Shown piece by piece: positions 37,354 through 46,696 of a stretch of 64,000 bases of DNA. This DNA comes from Bacteroidales bacterium (GTDB taxonomy: Bacteria; Bacteroidota; Bacteroidia; Bacteroidales; JAUNSR01). The position numbers and the translations under genes were made by a program. Location of the stretch: the NCBI GenBank assembly GCA_030539115.1, contig JAUNSR010000004.1:31288-95287 (forward strand), in the 5' to 3' direction. The notes beneath the pieces were generated by a model. The model was given only the letters and a program-made list of their open reading frames with translations. It had not been told where the DNA came from and did not search any database. Numbering within the stretch: the stretch's first letter is position 1; each line of letters starts with the position of its first letter.

Positions 37354-39021
37354 TTACAGTCTTGGAGCCTCATTCTCACCTTCAAAAGCAAAAGAAACCA
37401 TATAAGTGCCGGTAATGCTGTTGAAAATAAAATTATCGTCATTTATAAATTGGAAGTAGCCTGCACCACCGTTGCCGTATTGAGTTTGAGATCCGAAAAT
37501 GATTTTATTTATTAGGGTTCCAGTTTCCCAATCAAATCCTTTTACAGACCATCCCTCAACAGAGTTTCTTGAATCGAAGCTGTTGACAAAGACCATTTTC
37601 TTGTCAAGGCTTACCTGTGGCTGCATTGCTGTGCATCCGATTTCTGAATTTGACCAAATTGAAATCCATTTATTTTCTTTAGTATCCCAGGTGAACTTTT
37701 CACCACCTTTTGCAGTGGGAAATAATGATCCCAAAAGAGCATAGTCAAGAAACATCGTAGGAGTAGGGTAGCCATTGATTGTATTTGCGACAAATGCTCC
37801 ATATCCCAACACCGGTATCGAGTGAAATGATTGAATATATTGAGGAATATTTTCCCCTTTGGCTCCGCATTTAATAGGTATTTTACCTGCTATTCTTTTG
37901 GATGATTCTCCATTTAATAAGACAGCGTCATCAGGAATTTTATCTCTCCAAAATGCAATAAGATTGGCTTTTTTTGCTCCATCGGTGATGATAACCAGTT
38001 TGTCGCTGTCGTTGCCGTATCCCATGAGGGCAGGAGCGCCCAATATTCCGCCACCATTGTTTAAAAGAGCAGAGTCGTTGTCGTATGCAATAGGATAATT
38101 CCAAGATCCTTCGCTTTCCATAAGTGAAAGATTAGTGCCATTCCAAACCATTTTTATCATTAAGGAATCTGAAAGGACATATATTCCATTGTTTTTATCT
38201 ATTGCTGCAGGAGCAAAGAACTTTTGAACGGGAACAATTTGAAGCTGGTTTTTAAGCTCCAATGTTTTTCTGGTGAGAACGCAGAAGTGTCCCATTTCTG
38301 TGTTTGCAATAATATAGCCGTCGAAAGTCATTTGTATTCCAACAACATAATCTTCCTCAGAGATGCATTCGTTGAATGAATATTCTGCAATTTTGGATAT
38401 TCCTTTTGTGGGATCAGTTTCATCGTTTAATTTAAAAGCAAGAAGTTTCCTGTCGTAGATAGAATAGAAAATATTGTCATTGTCCGATAAGCTGTACTTT
38501 CCATTTTGAACTCTTGTTTCACCTATTTTTCCAAAGACCTCTTTTACTTTATTATCCATATCGGTTCCTGTGGTATAATAAGTGTTGGCAAAATTCCTTA
38601 TTGTCGCCGTGTCTAATGGCATTTCAGAAAGCTGCATCTTTGACAATAGAGTCAGCTTATGCCCCTGAGTGCTTATATAATATATGTTGTTGTAATCAGC
38701 AAGCCAATAATGAGAGTCATCCTTGCCCTCAACGCACATTACAGGCATTATTCCGGTAAGAATGCCTCTTAATCGGTCAGTGTAAATCTGATAGTTGTAG
38801 GGTTTGATTTTTTCTTTAAACAGGCTGTTTTGATTGGACCCAAGGTAAGGTGAGACATAATCTCCCTTTGAAAGATATGGATTTACATCCTGAGTATATA
38901 TTTTCTCACTGTTTAATGTTTTGCTCTCATCTGTTGCTTTTTCCTTTTTTGAACTGCATGACGCAAGAATTACGGTGCATGCAATTAATCCGATAATTCT
39001 ATAATTTGATCTCAGTCTCAT
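37354..39021 (-). CDS. Lipoprotein of unknown function, probable beta-propeller
   Basis: I do not recognise the family. From the ATG at 39021 the protein is 555 residues long and begins with a lipoprotein signal peptide, lipobox LASC (C22). The frame extends to 39144, but that start would bury the signal peptide 41 residues in. After the cysteine come a polar linker and repeated short beta-strand patterns with aromatic and aspartate residues (SHYWLADYNNIYYIS, NNGIYVLSDSLMIKM, DNFIFNSITGTYMVSFAF), which suggests a propeller or PQQ-like fold. No catalytic motif is evident. It stands alone. Confidence 0.75.
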   Translation of the reverse strand: MRLRSNYRIIGLIACTVILASCSSKKEKATDESKTLNSEKIYTQDVNPYLSKGDYVSPYLGSNQNSLFKEKIKPYNYQIYTDRLRGILTGIMPVMCVEGKDDSHYWLADYNNIYYISTQGHKLTLLSKMQLSEMPLDTATIRNFANTYYTTGTDMDNKVKEVFGKIGETRVQNGKYSLSDNDNIFYSIYDRKLLAFKLNDETDPTKGISKIAEYSFNECISEEDYVVGIQMTFDGYIIANTEMGHFCVLTRKTLELKNQLQIVPVQKFFAPAAIDKNNGIYVLSDSLMIKMVWNGTNLSLMESEGSWNYPIAYDNDSALLNNGGGILGAPALMGYGNDSDKLVIITDGAKKANLIAFWRDKIPDDAVLLNGESSKRIAGKIPIKCGAKGENIPQYIQSFHSIPVLGYGAFVANTINGYPTPTMFLDYALLGSLFPTAKGGEKFTWDTKENKWISIWSNSEIGCTAMQPQVSLDKKMVFVNSFDSRNSVEGWSVKGFDWETGTLINKIIFGSQTQYGNGGAGYFQFINDDNFIFNSITGTYMVSFAFEGENEAPRL

Positions 39022-39364
39022 TGTAATCTCTGCTTTTAAGTTAAATCGAAGAGTGTTATATTCAATTGCAAATTGCAGCTTGTCATAGTTGCCGTCTTTA
39101 AAGACAAAACTGTTTGCAATTTTATAACAAGTTTTTTTAATCAATTGTTGATAAAAATAGAGTTGCCGATCAATATTATAGGTTGTTAAATATTATTGAT
39201 AATTAGATGGTTAAATGAATATTTTAAATGGTGAAAATTATTGAAGAGATATTACTCGCTTCAAATAAAACCAAATAAGGAAGAAGCAGATTAAATAATT
39301 ATCTCAAAAAAAACGGATCATGAGTTTTGATAATGGTGAAAATATAGAGGTAAAAAAGAGAAAT
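39022..39364. other. Intergenic region upstream of the orphan lipoprotein
   Basis: 343 AT-rich bases between two minus-strand genes. I found no TAnnTTTG box on the minus strand, no clear terminator for the transglycosylase gene and no small gene. Confidence 0.4.
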
Positions 39365-40750
39365 TTATTCTTTTACAGCATTTTTAAACATGTCATATCT
39401 TTTTAGAATAGCATCAACATGCTCGATTGTTGTGTAGCCCGGAAAATATCCCAACTTAACGATAGAATCGTTGTAATATTGAGGATTGCTTTTTAATGTC
39501 AGGCAAGTAGCCACATTCCTTTCCCATTTGTTGGGATTGTAACCGAATTTCTTTGCCAAGGCAATGGCATCAACAATATGCCCCACGCCGGCATGAAAAG
39601 ATCCGAGAACAAAATTCATTTTTTCAGTCTCATCATCTATGCCGGAGAATTTTTTCTGAAGAGAATCAAGGAGTTTCATACATGTCTCAACATTGAGCAA
39701 CGGATCGTTGAAGTCAGAGGCTGAAAGGCCGTAGTTTTCAGCAGTATTTGGCATTAACTGCATTAAACCTCTTGCACCTGCCCAAGAAATGGCGCTGGGG
39801 TCAAACTGCGATTCTTCATAAGCTATTGCCGCAACAAGTCGCCAGTCCCAATTGATGGAAGATGCACATTTTTTAAAAATATCATCATATTGAGATATCT
39901 TGCCATTTTTGAGATATACTTTTCCAATTGTGGTGGCGGCTTTGCTCTTTTCAAAATATCTTTTTGAAATTACGCTGTACTCCGGCTGCTTTATTTCATT
40001 GGCAAACCATTTGTCTATTTCATTTGATAAAGAGTCTGAGACAGCATTGACAATCCAGGAAGAGCGCTGCGAAAAACTCACTTTTAGACTGATGTTAAGA
40101 TTTTTGTAGTACGTCTTATTGACTTTGGCTACATTCTCATCAGCCAAAGTATAGTCTATTTCTCCTGAAGCCACCTTATAGATAAGATCCTCGCTTGTTA
40201 GAGAATCTTGTTTAACGGCATCGATTATTATGCCTCCGCCTAATTCTTTATTAAGATTCTCTAATCTCCTATGGTATTTTGTTCCCTTTTCAACAGTAAT
40301 TGTTTTGTCAATCAATTGAGTGACATCTTTTATGCTTGTTATGTTTTTTGATGCCCTTTGCACTAATACCTGAGATGTGATGTTCTCATCGCCGCAATAT
40401 TTTATTGGCATTTTACTGTGATTGAGCTCCCTTGGGATAGGGTAGGCAACAACATCCCCCTCACCGTTTAATAACTTTTCAGTAAGTTGATGAATGTTTG
40501 ATGCGACAATAATATTTGGAAAAAGCCCCATTGAATGAGCAAAACTTCTGGCAAGTTCAAATTCATAGCCCATTTCTTGACCTTTATAAATAAAATAAGA
40601 TGTTGAGCTGTATAAGGTAAGGATGTTCAGAGTGTCTGAATTTATAATATCACTATATGACCTGATATGATGATGGTATTTATTGTCGGATGAATTAATG
40701 CAACCAACAAAAAGAAGAAAAAAACATCCGCCGATAAATACATTCTTCAT
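39365..40750 (-). CDS. MltF-like membrane-bound lytic murein transglycosylase
   Basis: The 461-residue lipoprotein has the lipobox FVGC (C17). The N-terminal half is a type 3 periplasmic solute-binding domain (about 40-275, with LTLYSSTSYFIYKGQEMGYEFELARSFA split over several strands). The C-terminal half is an SLT domain (about 290-455) with the catalytic glutamate in AYEESQFDPSAIS, then GARGLMQLMPNTAENYGL and the FVLGSFHAGVGHIVDA block. It cleaves peptidoglycan glycan strands and is anchored to the outer membrane. The gene lies 36 bases after udk and probably shares its transcript. Confidence 0.92.
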   Translation of the reverse strand: MKNVFIGGCFFLLFVGCINSSDNKYHHHIRSYSDIINSDTLNILTLYSSTSYFIYKGQEMGYEFELARSFAHSMGLFPNIIVASNIHQLTEKLLNGEGDVVAYPIPRELNHSKMPIKYCGDENITSQVLVQRASKNITSIKDVTQLIDKTITVEKGTKYHRRLENLNKELGGGIIIDAVKQDSLTSEDLIYKVASGEIDYTLADENVAKVNKTYYKNLNISLKVSFSQRSSWIVNAVSDSLSNEIDKWFANEIKQPEYSVISKRYFEKSKAATTIGKVYLKNGKISQYDDIFKKCASSINWDWRLVAAIAYEESQFDPSAISWAGARGLMQLMPNTAENYGLSASDFNDPLLNVETCMKLLDSLQKKFSGIDDETEKMNFVLGSFHAGVGHIVDAIALAKKFGYNPNKWERNVATCLTLKSNPQYYNDSIVKLGYFPGYTTIEHVDAILKRYDMFKNAVKE

Positions 40751-40786
40751 TTACTTATAAATATAATTTGAATTTTTTGAGTAGGT

Positions 40787-41398
40787 TTAAATAGCAAGCT
40801 TGCTGCTGATAAAGTTTGTCAGGATATCTATTGCAACTTGGTTGTTGCCACCCTGTGGAACGATAAGGTCGGCAAAGCGCTTGGTCGGCTCAATATGCTG
40901 GTTATGCATCGGTTTTAGAACCTTTTCATACCTGTCAATAACCATTTCAACGGTTCTTCCTCTTTCAATGCAGTCTCTGTTGATAACTCTGATAAGGCGG
41001 TCATCGCCGTCAGCATCTACAAAAACCTTAATATCCATTAAATCGCGAAGCTTGGGGTCAGTCAGCACAAGAATACCCTCAACGATAACAACATCTCGTG
41101 GTTTAACAAGAATGGTGTCTTCTGACCTTGTACAAGTAAGATAAGAGTAAATAGGCTGGGCAATATTTTTCCCTTGTTTTAATTGATTGAGATGTTCTAC
41201 TAATAGATCCCACTCAATAGCACCGGGTTCGTCGAAATTCAATTGAAGTCTTTTCTCCAATGGCATTCCACTGTTGTCTTTGTAATAAGAATCCTGAGGA
41301 ATGACTGCCACTTCGTTTGGTGGCAGACTTTGAATTATTTTTCGTACAACTGTAGTTTTTCCGGAACCTGTACCTCCGGCAATGCCAATAATCAACAT
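40787..41398 (-). CDS. udk: Uridine kinase
   Basis: Phosphorylates uridine and cytidine in pyrimidine salvage. The 203-residue protein has the P-loop GGTGSGKTT, then VAVIPQDSYYKD, LNFDEPGAIEWDLL, PIYSYLTCTR, VIVEGILVLTD and RLIRVINRDCIERGR, all in the expected order and spacing. It is the first gene of a udk-mltF-like pair. On the minus strand a TATATTTG box (41566-41573) could be its promoter, with a leader of about 165 bases. Confidence 0.96.
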   Translation of the reverse strand: MLIIGIAGGTGSGKTTVVRKIIQSLPPNEVAVIPQDSYYKDNSGMPLEKRLQLNFDEPGAIEWDLLVEHLNQLKQGKNIAQPIYSYLTCTRSEDTILVKPRDVVIVEGILVLTDPKLRDLMDIKVFVDADGDDRLIRVINRDCIERGRTVEMVIDRYEKVLKPMHNQHIEPTKRFADLIVPQGGNNQVAIDILTNFISSKLAI

Positions 41399-41594
41399 AA
41401 TATAAAAGGGAGTAAATAAAATTATTCTAATTTTGCTGTGTCAATTTAATGACGACAAAGTCCTTGTTTTTGAAAATTATAAAACAAAAGTGATTTCAAA
41501 CACATAAAAAAAGGTTTATACATTTATTTATGTTCAAATATTGCATTCATTTTTTTGTTTGACTACAAATATAATAATTTAAAAGCTATCCAAA

Positions 41595-41894
41595 ATGATT
41601 AAACATGTGCTATTATTTAAGTTACGTGAAATGGAGACTCCTGAGGAAAAAAATAAAGTTGTCAAAACCATTAAACAAAGGTTGGAAGCACTTAAAAATG
41701 TAGTGCCTTCGTTAGTTAAAATAGAGGTCGGTTTAAATGAAAATCCATTAGAAAGTTTTGATATTGCCCTTATTACAGAGCATAATGATTGGCAGGGACT
41801 TTATGATTATAGAGATCATCCTGAACATGTAGAGGTGTCGAAATATATAAAGGCAAATGTATCACAACGTTGTTGTGCTGATTTTGAATTTTAA
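41595..41894 (+). CDS. Dabb (stress-responsive A/B barrel) domain protein
   Basis: The 99-residue protein consists of one Dabb domain: MIKHVLLFKLRE, the central helix VVKTIKQRLEALKNVVPSL, VKIEVGLNENPLESFDIALI, and the terminal HPEHVEVSKYIKANVSQRCCADFEF. Members form ferredoxin-like dimers; this one has no established reaction. It is divergent from udk and ends at a bidirectional terminator shared with serB. Confidence 0.9.
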   Translation: MIKHVLLFKLREMETPEEKNKVVKTIKQRLEALKNVVPSLVKIEVGLNENPLESFDIALITEHNDWQGLYDYRDHPEHVEVSKYIKANVSQRCCADFEF

Positions 41895-42072
41895 TATTTA
41901 TACTTTATGTTTTGAATTTTTGATGTGTTTTTTTGAGAAAGGCTATTTGAAAATTTTAGAGTTACATTAAAATATTAGATTTATAACATAAAAACATAGG
42001 GTCTTTTCAATATATCATCATTAATTGAATAGTCCCTGTGCTTTTGTTTTTAGTAATGTCGGCATATATAAA

Positions 42073-42097
42073 AAGAGGGTTCAAAATGAACCCTCTT
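42073..42097. terminator. Bidirectional terminator between the Dabb gene and serB
   Basis: A perfect 11-bp stem (AAGAGGGTTCA and complement) with an AAA loop, flanked by A and T runs, between convergent genes. Confidence 0.85.
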
Positions 42098-42189
42098 ATA
42101 CAGTCTATCAAGTAAACATTGACAACTTATAGATTGAAATTATAAATATATTGCAAAATTAAATAAAAACAATAAACTTATAAAGTTTC

Positions 42190-43413
42190 TTATTTAATAT
42201 TTAAATATGAATCTTTAAAGCCAAGAAAATATAACACCCCCTCCAATCCAATAGTTGAGATTGATTGTTGAGCATTTGCCTTGACTTTAGGCTTTGCATG
42301 AAAAGCAATTCCAAGACCTGCAGTAGAAAGCATCGGCAGATCATTTGCTCCGTCACCAACAGCTACTGTTTGTGCGATGTCGACATTTTCCACCTGGGCG
42401 AGCAGTCTAAGTAATTCTGCCTTTCGTTTCCCATCTACAATATCGCCAACATACTTTCCGGTGAGTTTATTGTCCTGAATCTCAAGTTCGTTGGCATAAA
42501 CGTAATCAAATCCAAGTTTGTCTTTAAGATATTTGCCAAAATATGTAAAGCCTCCCGATAAAATTGCGGTCTTGAATCCCATTTTCTTGAGCACACGCAT
42601 CATTCGTTCAAGACCTTCGGTGTAAGGAAGATTTTTGGCAATATCCTCCATGACATTTACATCAAGTCCTTTCAAAAGAGCTATCCTTTCCTTGAAGCTT
42701 TGTGAAAAATCTATCTCACCTCTCATTGCGCTTTCAGTTATTGCTCTTACTTTGTCGCCAACACCGGCTTTCTCGGCAAGTTCATCGATAACTTCGGTTT
42801 GAATAAGAGTGGAATCCATATCAAAGCAAATGAGACGTCTGCTTCTTCTATACATATTATCCTCTTGAAATGAAATATCGAGTTCCAAATCCGTGGAAAG
42901 TTTCATGAAGTCGGATTGCATCTTTTCCTTGTCAAGAGGTGTGCCCCTTACAGAAAGTTCAACGCAGGATTTAGTTTGCTCTTCATCCTCATCAAGAGCA
43001 GGTCTTCCTGTCAATCTTTGAATTGCATCTATATTTAACTCCTGCTGTGCAATTATTTTTGTAACATCGGCAATTTGTCTTGCCGTTAGTCTCTTGCCAA
43101 GCAGCGTAATGATGTATCTGTTTTTGCCCTGACGCCCTACCCAGTCCATGTATTCGGCATCTGTGACAGGTTTAAACTTGATATTTACATCAAGTTCGTA
43201 AGCTTTAAACAAAAGCTCCTTCATTATTTCGCCGCCGTTATGCTCTGTGGTGCGAAAAAGAATGCCAAGAGAGAGATAATGGTGTATGTCAGCCTGACCG
43301 ATATCAAGAATTATTGCATTGTGAAAAGCAAGAATTTCGGTAAGGGCAGAGGTAAGGCCCGGTTTATCAGGTCCTGATATGCTTATAAGTATAATTTCTG
43401 AATTAGAGCCCAT
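42190..43413 (-). CDS. serB: Phosphoserine phosphatase SerB with N-terminal ACT domains
   Basis: Last step of serine synthesis. The 407-residue protein has two ACT-like regulatory modules (about 5-85 and 95-180; ILISISGPDKPGLTSALTEI begins the first). The HAD phosphatase domain follows, with the nucleophile motif CFDMDSTLIQTEVID, motif II AILSGGFTYF, the KRAELL-type lysine region (GKRKAELLRLLA) and motif III VAVGDGANDLPML. The N-terminal ACT pair suggests allosteric control by an amino acid. It is a single gene. Confidence 0.95.
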   Translation of the reverse strand: MGSNSEIILISISGPDKPGLTSALTEILAFHNAIILDIGQADIHHYLSLGILFRTTEHNGGEIMKELLFKAYELDVNIKFKPVTDAEYMDWVGRQGKNRYIITLLGKRLTARQIADVTKIIAQQELNIDAIQRLTGRPALDEDEEQTKSCVELSVRGTPLDKEKMQSDFMKLSTDLELDISFQEDNMYRRSRRLICFDMDSTLIQTEVIDELAEKAGVGDKVRAITESAMRGEIDFSQSFKERIALLKGLDVNVMEDIAKNLPYTEGLERMMRVLKKMGFKTAILSGGFTYFGKYLKDKLGFDYVYANELEIQDNKLTGKYVGDIVDGKRKAELLRLLAQVENVDIAQTVAVGDGANDLPMLSTAGLGIAFHAKPKVKANAQQSISTIGLEGVLYFLGFKDSYLNIK

Positions 43414-43857
43414 AGAATAAAAATTTTAAAGACAATCTTTAAAAATGATTGTTACACAAGATTATTTATTAAATATGTTTCGAACAATGCTGATAATATT
43501 TAATGTTTTGAGCATTTCAAAAGTTTATGTAATAGTTAAAAAGTGAATCGATTATTACTTCTAATTGAAAATTTGAATTTTTCACAAAGGTAATTAATAA
43601 AGGAATATATTAATTAGCAATTATATAATGATTGCTTGGCTTTTAATATTATTATGAGTTTTTGAGGCAAACTATTTCTATATAGAAAATTAGCCATTCC
43701 TTATATTTTGCTTTAGTATATGAATAAATGCAACATTGCAGGCAAATAAAAATAAAAAAACCATTCCTTGGATTTTGCTCCAAAGAATGGTTGATATTTA
43801 AACCAATAATAATAAAACTATAATAATAATCTTATAATATGATTGTTGCATGTTTGC
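43414..43857. other. Intergenic region upstream of serB, downstream of clpB
   Basis: 444 AT-rich bases with no gene. It contains the clpB terminator (43759-43792) and, 67 bases away, an older partial copy of its 5' arm (43694-43712, 17 of 19 identical to 43761-43779). No clear serB promoter box was found. Confidence 0.55.
43759..43792 (-). terminator. clpB terminator
   Basis: A 14-bp stem with one mismatch (AACCATTCCTTGGA 43759-43772 and 43779-43792), a 6-base loop, and a T-rich run on the minus strand past the stem. It lies 65 bases after the clpB stop. Confidence 0.88.
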
Positions 43858-46485
43858 TTACTTTGCTTTAGGCTCATCTTTTTGAGGAAGATATTCGTTT
43901 CTGAAGAATAAACCATTGGTATTTGCATCTACAATGATAGGTTTTGACTTGTCGATAGTATTTGCAATCAAATCTTTTGAGAGTTCATTCAAAACATATT
44001 TGTGAATTGCTCTTTTAACAGGACGGGCTCCGAACTCAGGGTCATAACCCTCTTTTGTAAGAAACTCTCTTGCAGCAGGAGTGATTGTTAATTTTACATC
44101 ATTGTCGGCAAGCATCTTTTCAATACCTTTCATTTGAAGCTCTACAATCTCACCAATTTCTTTTTCAGTTAGAGGAGAGAACATAACAACTTCATCTATA
44201 CGATTTAAGAATTCAGGTCTGATCTGCTGCTTAAGCAATCCCATAACCTCGTTTCTTGTCGTCTCAATGATCTGGTCTCTATTGTTGTCATTAATCTTGG
44301 CAAAATTGTCTCTTATTAAAGGAGAGCCCATATTGGAAGTCATAATGATAATAGTGTTCTTAAAGTTGATAAGCCTGCCTTTATTGTCGGTCAAATGCCC
44401 CTCATCAAGAACTTGAAGAAGTACATTGAATACATCTGGGTTAGCTTTTTCAATTTCATCGAACAAGACAACGGAATAAGGCTTACGTCTTACAGCTTCA
44501 GTAAGCTGACCACCCTCTTCGTAGCCAACATATCCCGGAGGTGGACCAAATAAACGGGTGACACTGAATTTCTCTTGATATTCGCTCATATCAATTCTTG
44601 TAAGCATCTTTTCATCGTTAAACAGAAACTCAGCCAAAGCTTTAGCTAACTCGGTCTTGCCAACACCTGTGGTGCCAAGAAACAAGAAAGAGCCAAGAGG
44701 TCTTCTTTTATCGGCTAATCCTGCACGGCTTCTTCTAATAGCATTTGAAACAGCCTCAATTGCATCTTCCTGACCGACAACTCTTTTATGAAGTTCAGCC
44801 TCAAGGTTAACAAGCTTTTCCTTCTCGCTTTGAAGCATCTTGGTAACAGGAATTCCTGTCCATTTGGAAACGATTTCTGCAATATCATCAGCATCAACCT
44901 CCTCTTTAATCATTGCAGATTCCCCTTGCATTACATGAAGTTGTTCTTGAATTTCTTTAATCTCATCGTTCTTTTTTACAAGTGATGAGTATCTTATTTC
45001 TGCAACTTTACCATAATCGCCTGCAAGTTCTGCTTGTTCAGCCTGAAATTTAAGGTTTTCAATTTCAATCTTATTGGCTTGTATTTTGTCAATCAAGTCT
45101 TTCTCAGATTGCCATTTAGATCTTAATTTCTTTTCTTCCTCTTTAAGATTTTCTATATTTTTGGTCAAATCGTCAAGTTTAGGCTTGTCGTTTTCCCATT
45201 TAATAGCTTCCCTTTCTATTTCAAGCTGCATGATTTGACGGGTGATTTCATCAAGTGCCTGAGGTTCAGAGTCTCTTTCCAAACGAAGTTTTGCAGAAGC
45301 CTCATCAATAAGGTCGATAGCCTTGTCGGGAAGGAAACGGTCGGTTATATATCTGTCAGAGAGTTTTACAGCCTCGATAATAGCATTATCCTTAATCCTT
45401 ATTTGATGATGGTTTTCATACCTTTCCTTCAAACCTCTAAGAATTGATATGGCGGTCATTTCATCCGGCTCGTCAACCATGACAATTTGGAAACGACGTT
45501 CAAGGGCTTTGTCTTTTTCAAAATATTTTTGATATTCATCAAGAGTAGTTGCACCAATTGAACGAAGCTCACCTCTTGCCAAAGCAGGTTTTAGAATGTT
45601 TGCAGCATCCATTGCTCCGTCACCCTTTCCTGCACCAACCAGTGTATGGATTTCGTCGATGAAAAGAATAATCTCTCCATCTGCGCTTTTGACCTCATTG
45701 ACAACAGCTTTCAGTCTTTCCTCAAATTCTCCTTTGTATTTAGCCCCCGCAATTAATGCTCCCATGTCAAGAGAGTAAATTTGCTTGGTCTTTAAGTTTT
45801 CAGGAACATCACCTCTTACAATACGATGAGCAAGTCCTTCAGCAATGGCTGTCTTACCTGTGCCCGGCTCGCCAATTAATATAGGGTTGTTTTTAGTACG
45901 TCTGCTTAGAATCTGTAAAACACGCCTAATCTCCTCGTCTCTGCCAATGACAGGGTCGAGTTTGCCCGATTTTGCCATATCGTTTAGATTGGTGGCATAT
46001 TTATTAAGTGAGTCGTAAGTATCTTCAGCAGATTGAGAGTTAACATTCTGTCCTTTCCTTATGCTGTCGATAGCCATTTGCATATCTTTTTCAGAAAAGC
46101 CTGCATCTTTCATAATAGTTGAAACTTCTCCTCCTCCCAAAAGAAGTCCCATAAGCATTGCCTCAAGGGAAACAAATTGATCGTTGATTTTCTTTGAGTA
46201 ATCCGCAGCCTTTGTAAGAGCGGCGTTAGCCTCACGGCTTAAATAAGGCTCGCTTCCGCCACTAACTTTAGGATAGGATTCCATTTGTTTGGTAACAATA
46301 GTTTTAAAATTAGGAATATTTACACCTAACTTTTGAAGCAGGAAATTGGTGACATTCTCACCAACCTCAAGAACGCCCAATAATAAATGAGCAGGCTCAA
46401 TAGCTTGTTGGTTGTTAGCTTGTACAAGATTGATAGCCTTTTGAACTGCTTCCTGCGATTTAACTGTGAAATTATTAAAGTTCAT
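43858..46485 (-). CDS. clpB: ATP-dependent disaggregase ClpB
   Basis: Hsp100 chaperone that solubilises aggregates with DnaK. The 875-residue protein has two Clp N-terminal repeats (about 1-145) and AAA+ domain 1 with Walker A GEPGTGKT (205-212) and [24 protein letters not shown]. The long middle coiled-coil domain (about 410-530) distinguishes ClpB from ClpA and ClpC. AAA+ domain 2 follows, with [15 protein letters not shown] and the pore loop GYVGYEEGG, and then the C-terminal domain. Length and order are complete. It is divergent from tgt. Confidence 0.97.
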   Translation of the reverse strand: MNFNNFTVKSQEAVQKAINLVQANNQQAIEPAHLLLGVLEVGENVTNFLLQKLGVNIPNFKTIVTKQMESYPKVSGGSEPYLSREANAALTKAADYSKKINDQFVSLEAMLMGLLLGGGEVSTIMKDAGFSEKDMQMAIDSIRKGQNVNSQSAEDTYDSLNKYATNLNDMAKSGKLDPVIGRDEEIRRVLQILSRRTKNNPILIGEPGTGKTAIAEGLAHRIVRGDVPENLKTKQIYSLDMGALIAGAKYKGEFEERLKAVVNEVKSADGEIILFIDEIHTLVGAGKGDGAMDAANILKPALARGELRSIGATTLDEYQKYFEKDKALERRFQIVMVDEPDEMTAISILRGLKERYENHHQIRIKDNAIIEAVKLSDRYITDRFLPDKAIDLIDEASAKLRLERDSEPQALDEITRQIMQLEIEREAIKWENDKPKLDDLTKNIENLKEEEKKLRSKWQSEKDLIDKIQANKIEIENLKFQAEQAELAGDYGKVAEIRYSSLVKKNDEIKEIQEQLHVMQGESAMIKEEVDADDIAEIVSKWTGIPVTKMLQSEKEKLVNLEAELHKRVVGQEDAIEAVSNAIRRSRAGLADKRRPLGSFLFLGTTGVGKTELAKALAEFLFNDEKMLTRIDMSEYQEKFSVTRLFGPPPGYVGYEEGGQLTEAVRRKPYSVVLFDEIEKANPDVFNVLLQVLDEGHLTDNKGRLINFKNTIIIMTSNMGSPLIRDNFAKINDNNRDQIIETTRNEVMGLLKQQIRPEFLNRIDEVVMFSPLTEKEIGEIVELQMKGIEKMLADNDVKLTITPAAREFLTKEGYDPEFGARPVKRAIHKYVLNELSKDLIANTIDKSKPIIVDANTNGLFFRNEYLPQKDEPKAK

Positions 46486-46672
46486 AATGATTCTTTTTTT
46501 AGTTATTATAAGAACACGATTAACGAGTTCTTAGTTCAAACCACAAATCTTTACACCTTTGACAAGCATTGTGCCAAAAAATATTTTAAGAAAATAATTG
46601 CCATATTTACTACCTTTTATAAAAGTTGTGCCTTTTTGGCAATAATCCTGCCAATGCTTCCCTCTATTATTT

Positions 46673-46680
46673 TATCTTTG
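46673..46680 (+). promoter_or_regulatory. Putative -7 element of tgt
   Basis: TATCTTTG matches TAnnTTTG and lies 16 bases before the tgt ATG, which implies a very short leader. No -33 TTTG is present at the usual distance. Confidence 0.45.
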
Positions 46681-46696
46681 CACAAATTTTTTATAA

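Noticed and set aside
39022-39144. N-terminal extension of the orphan lipoprotein
   Set aside because: It would place 41 residues before a perfect lipoprotein signal peptide, which then could not function. The ATG at 39021 is the better start.
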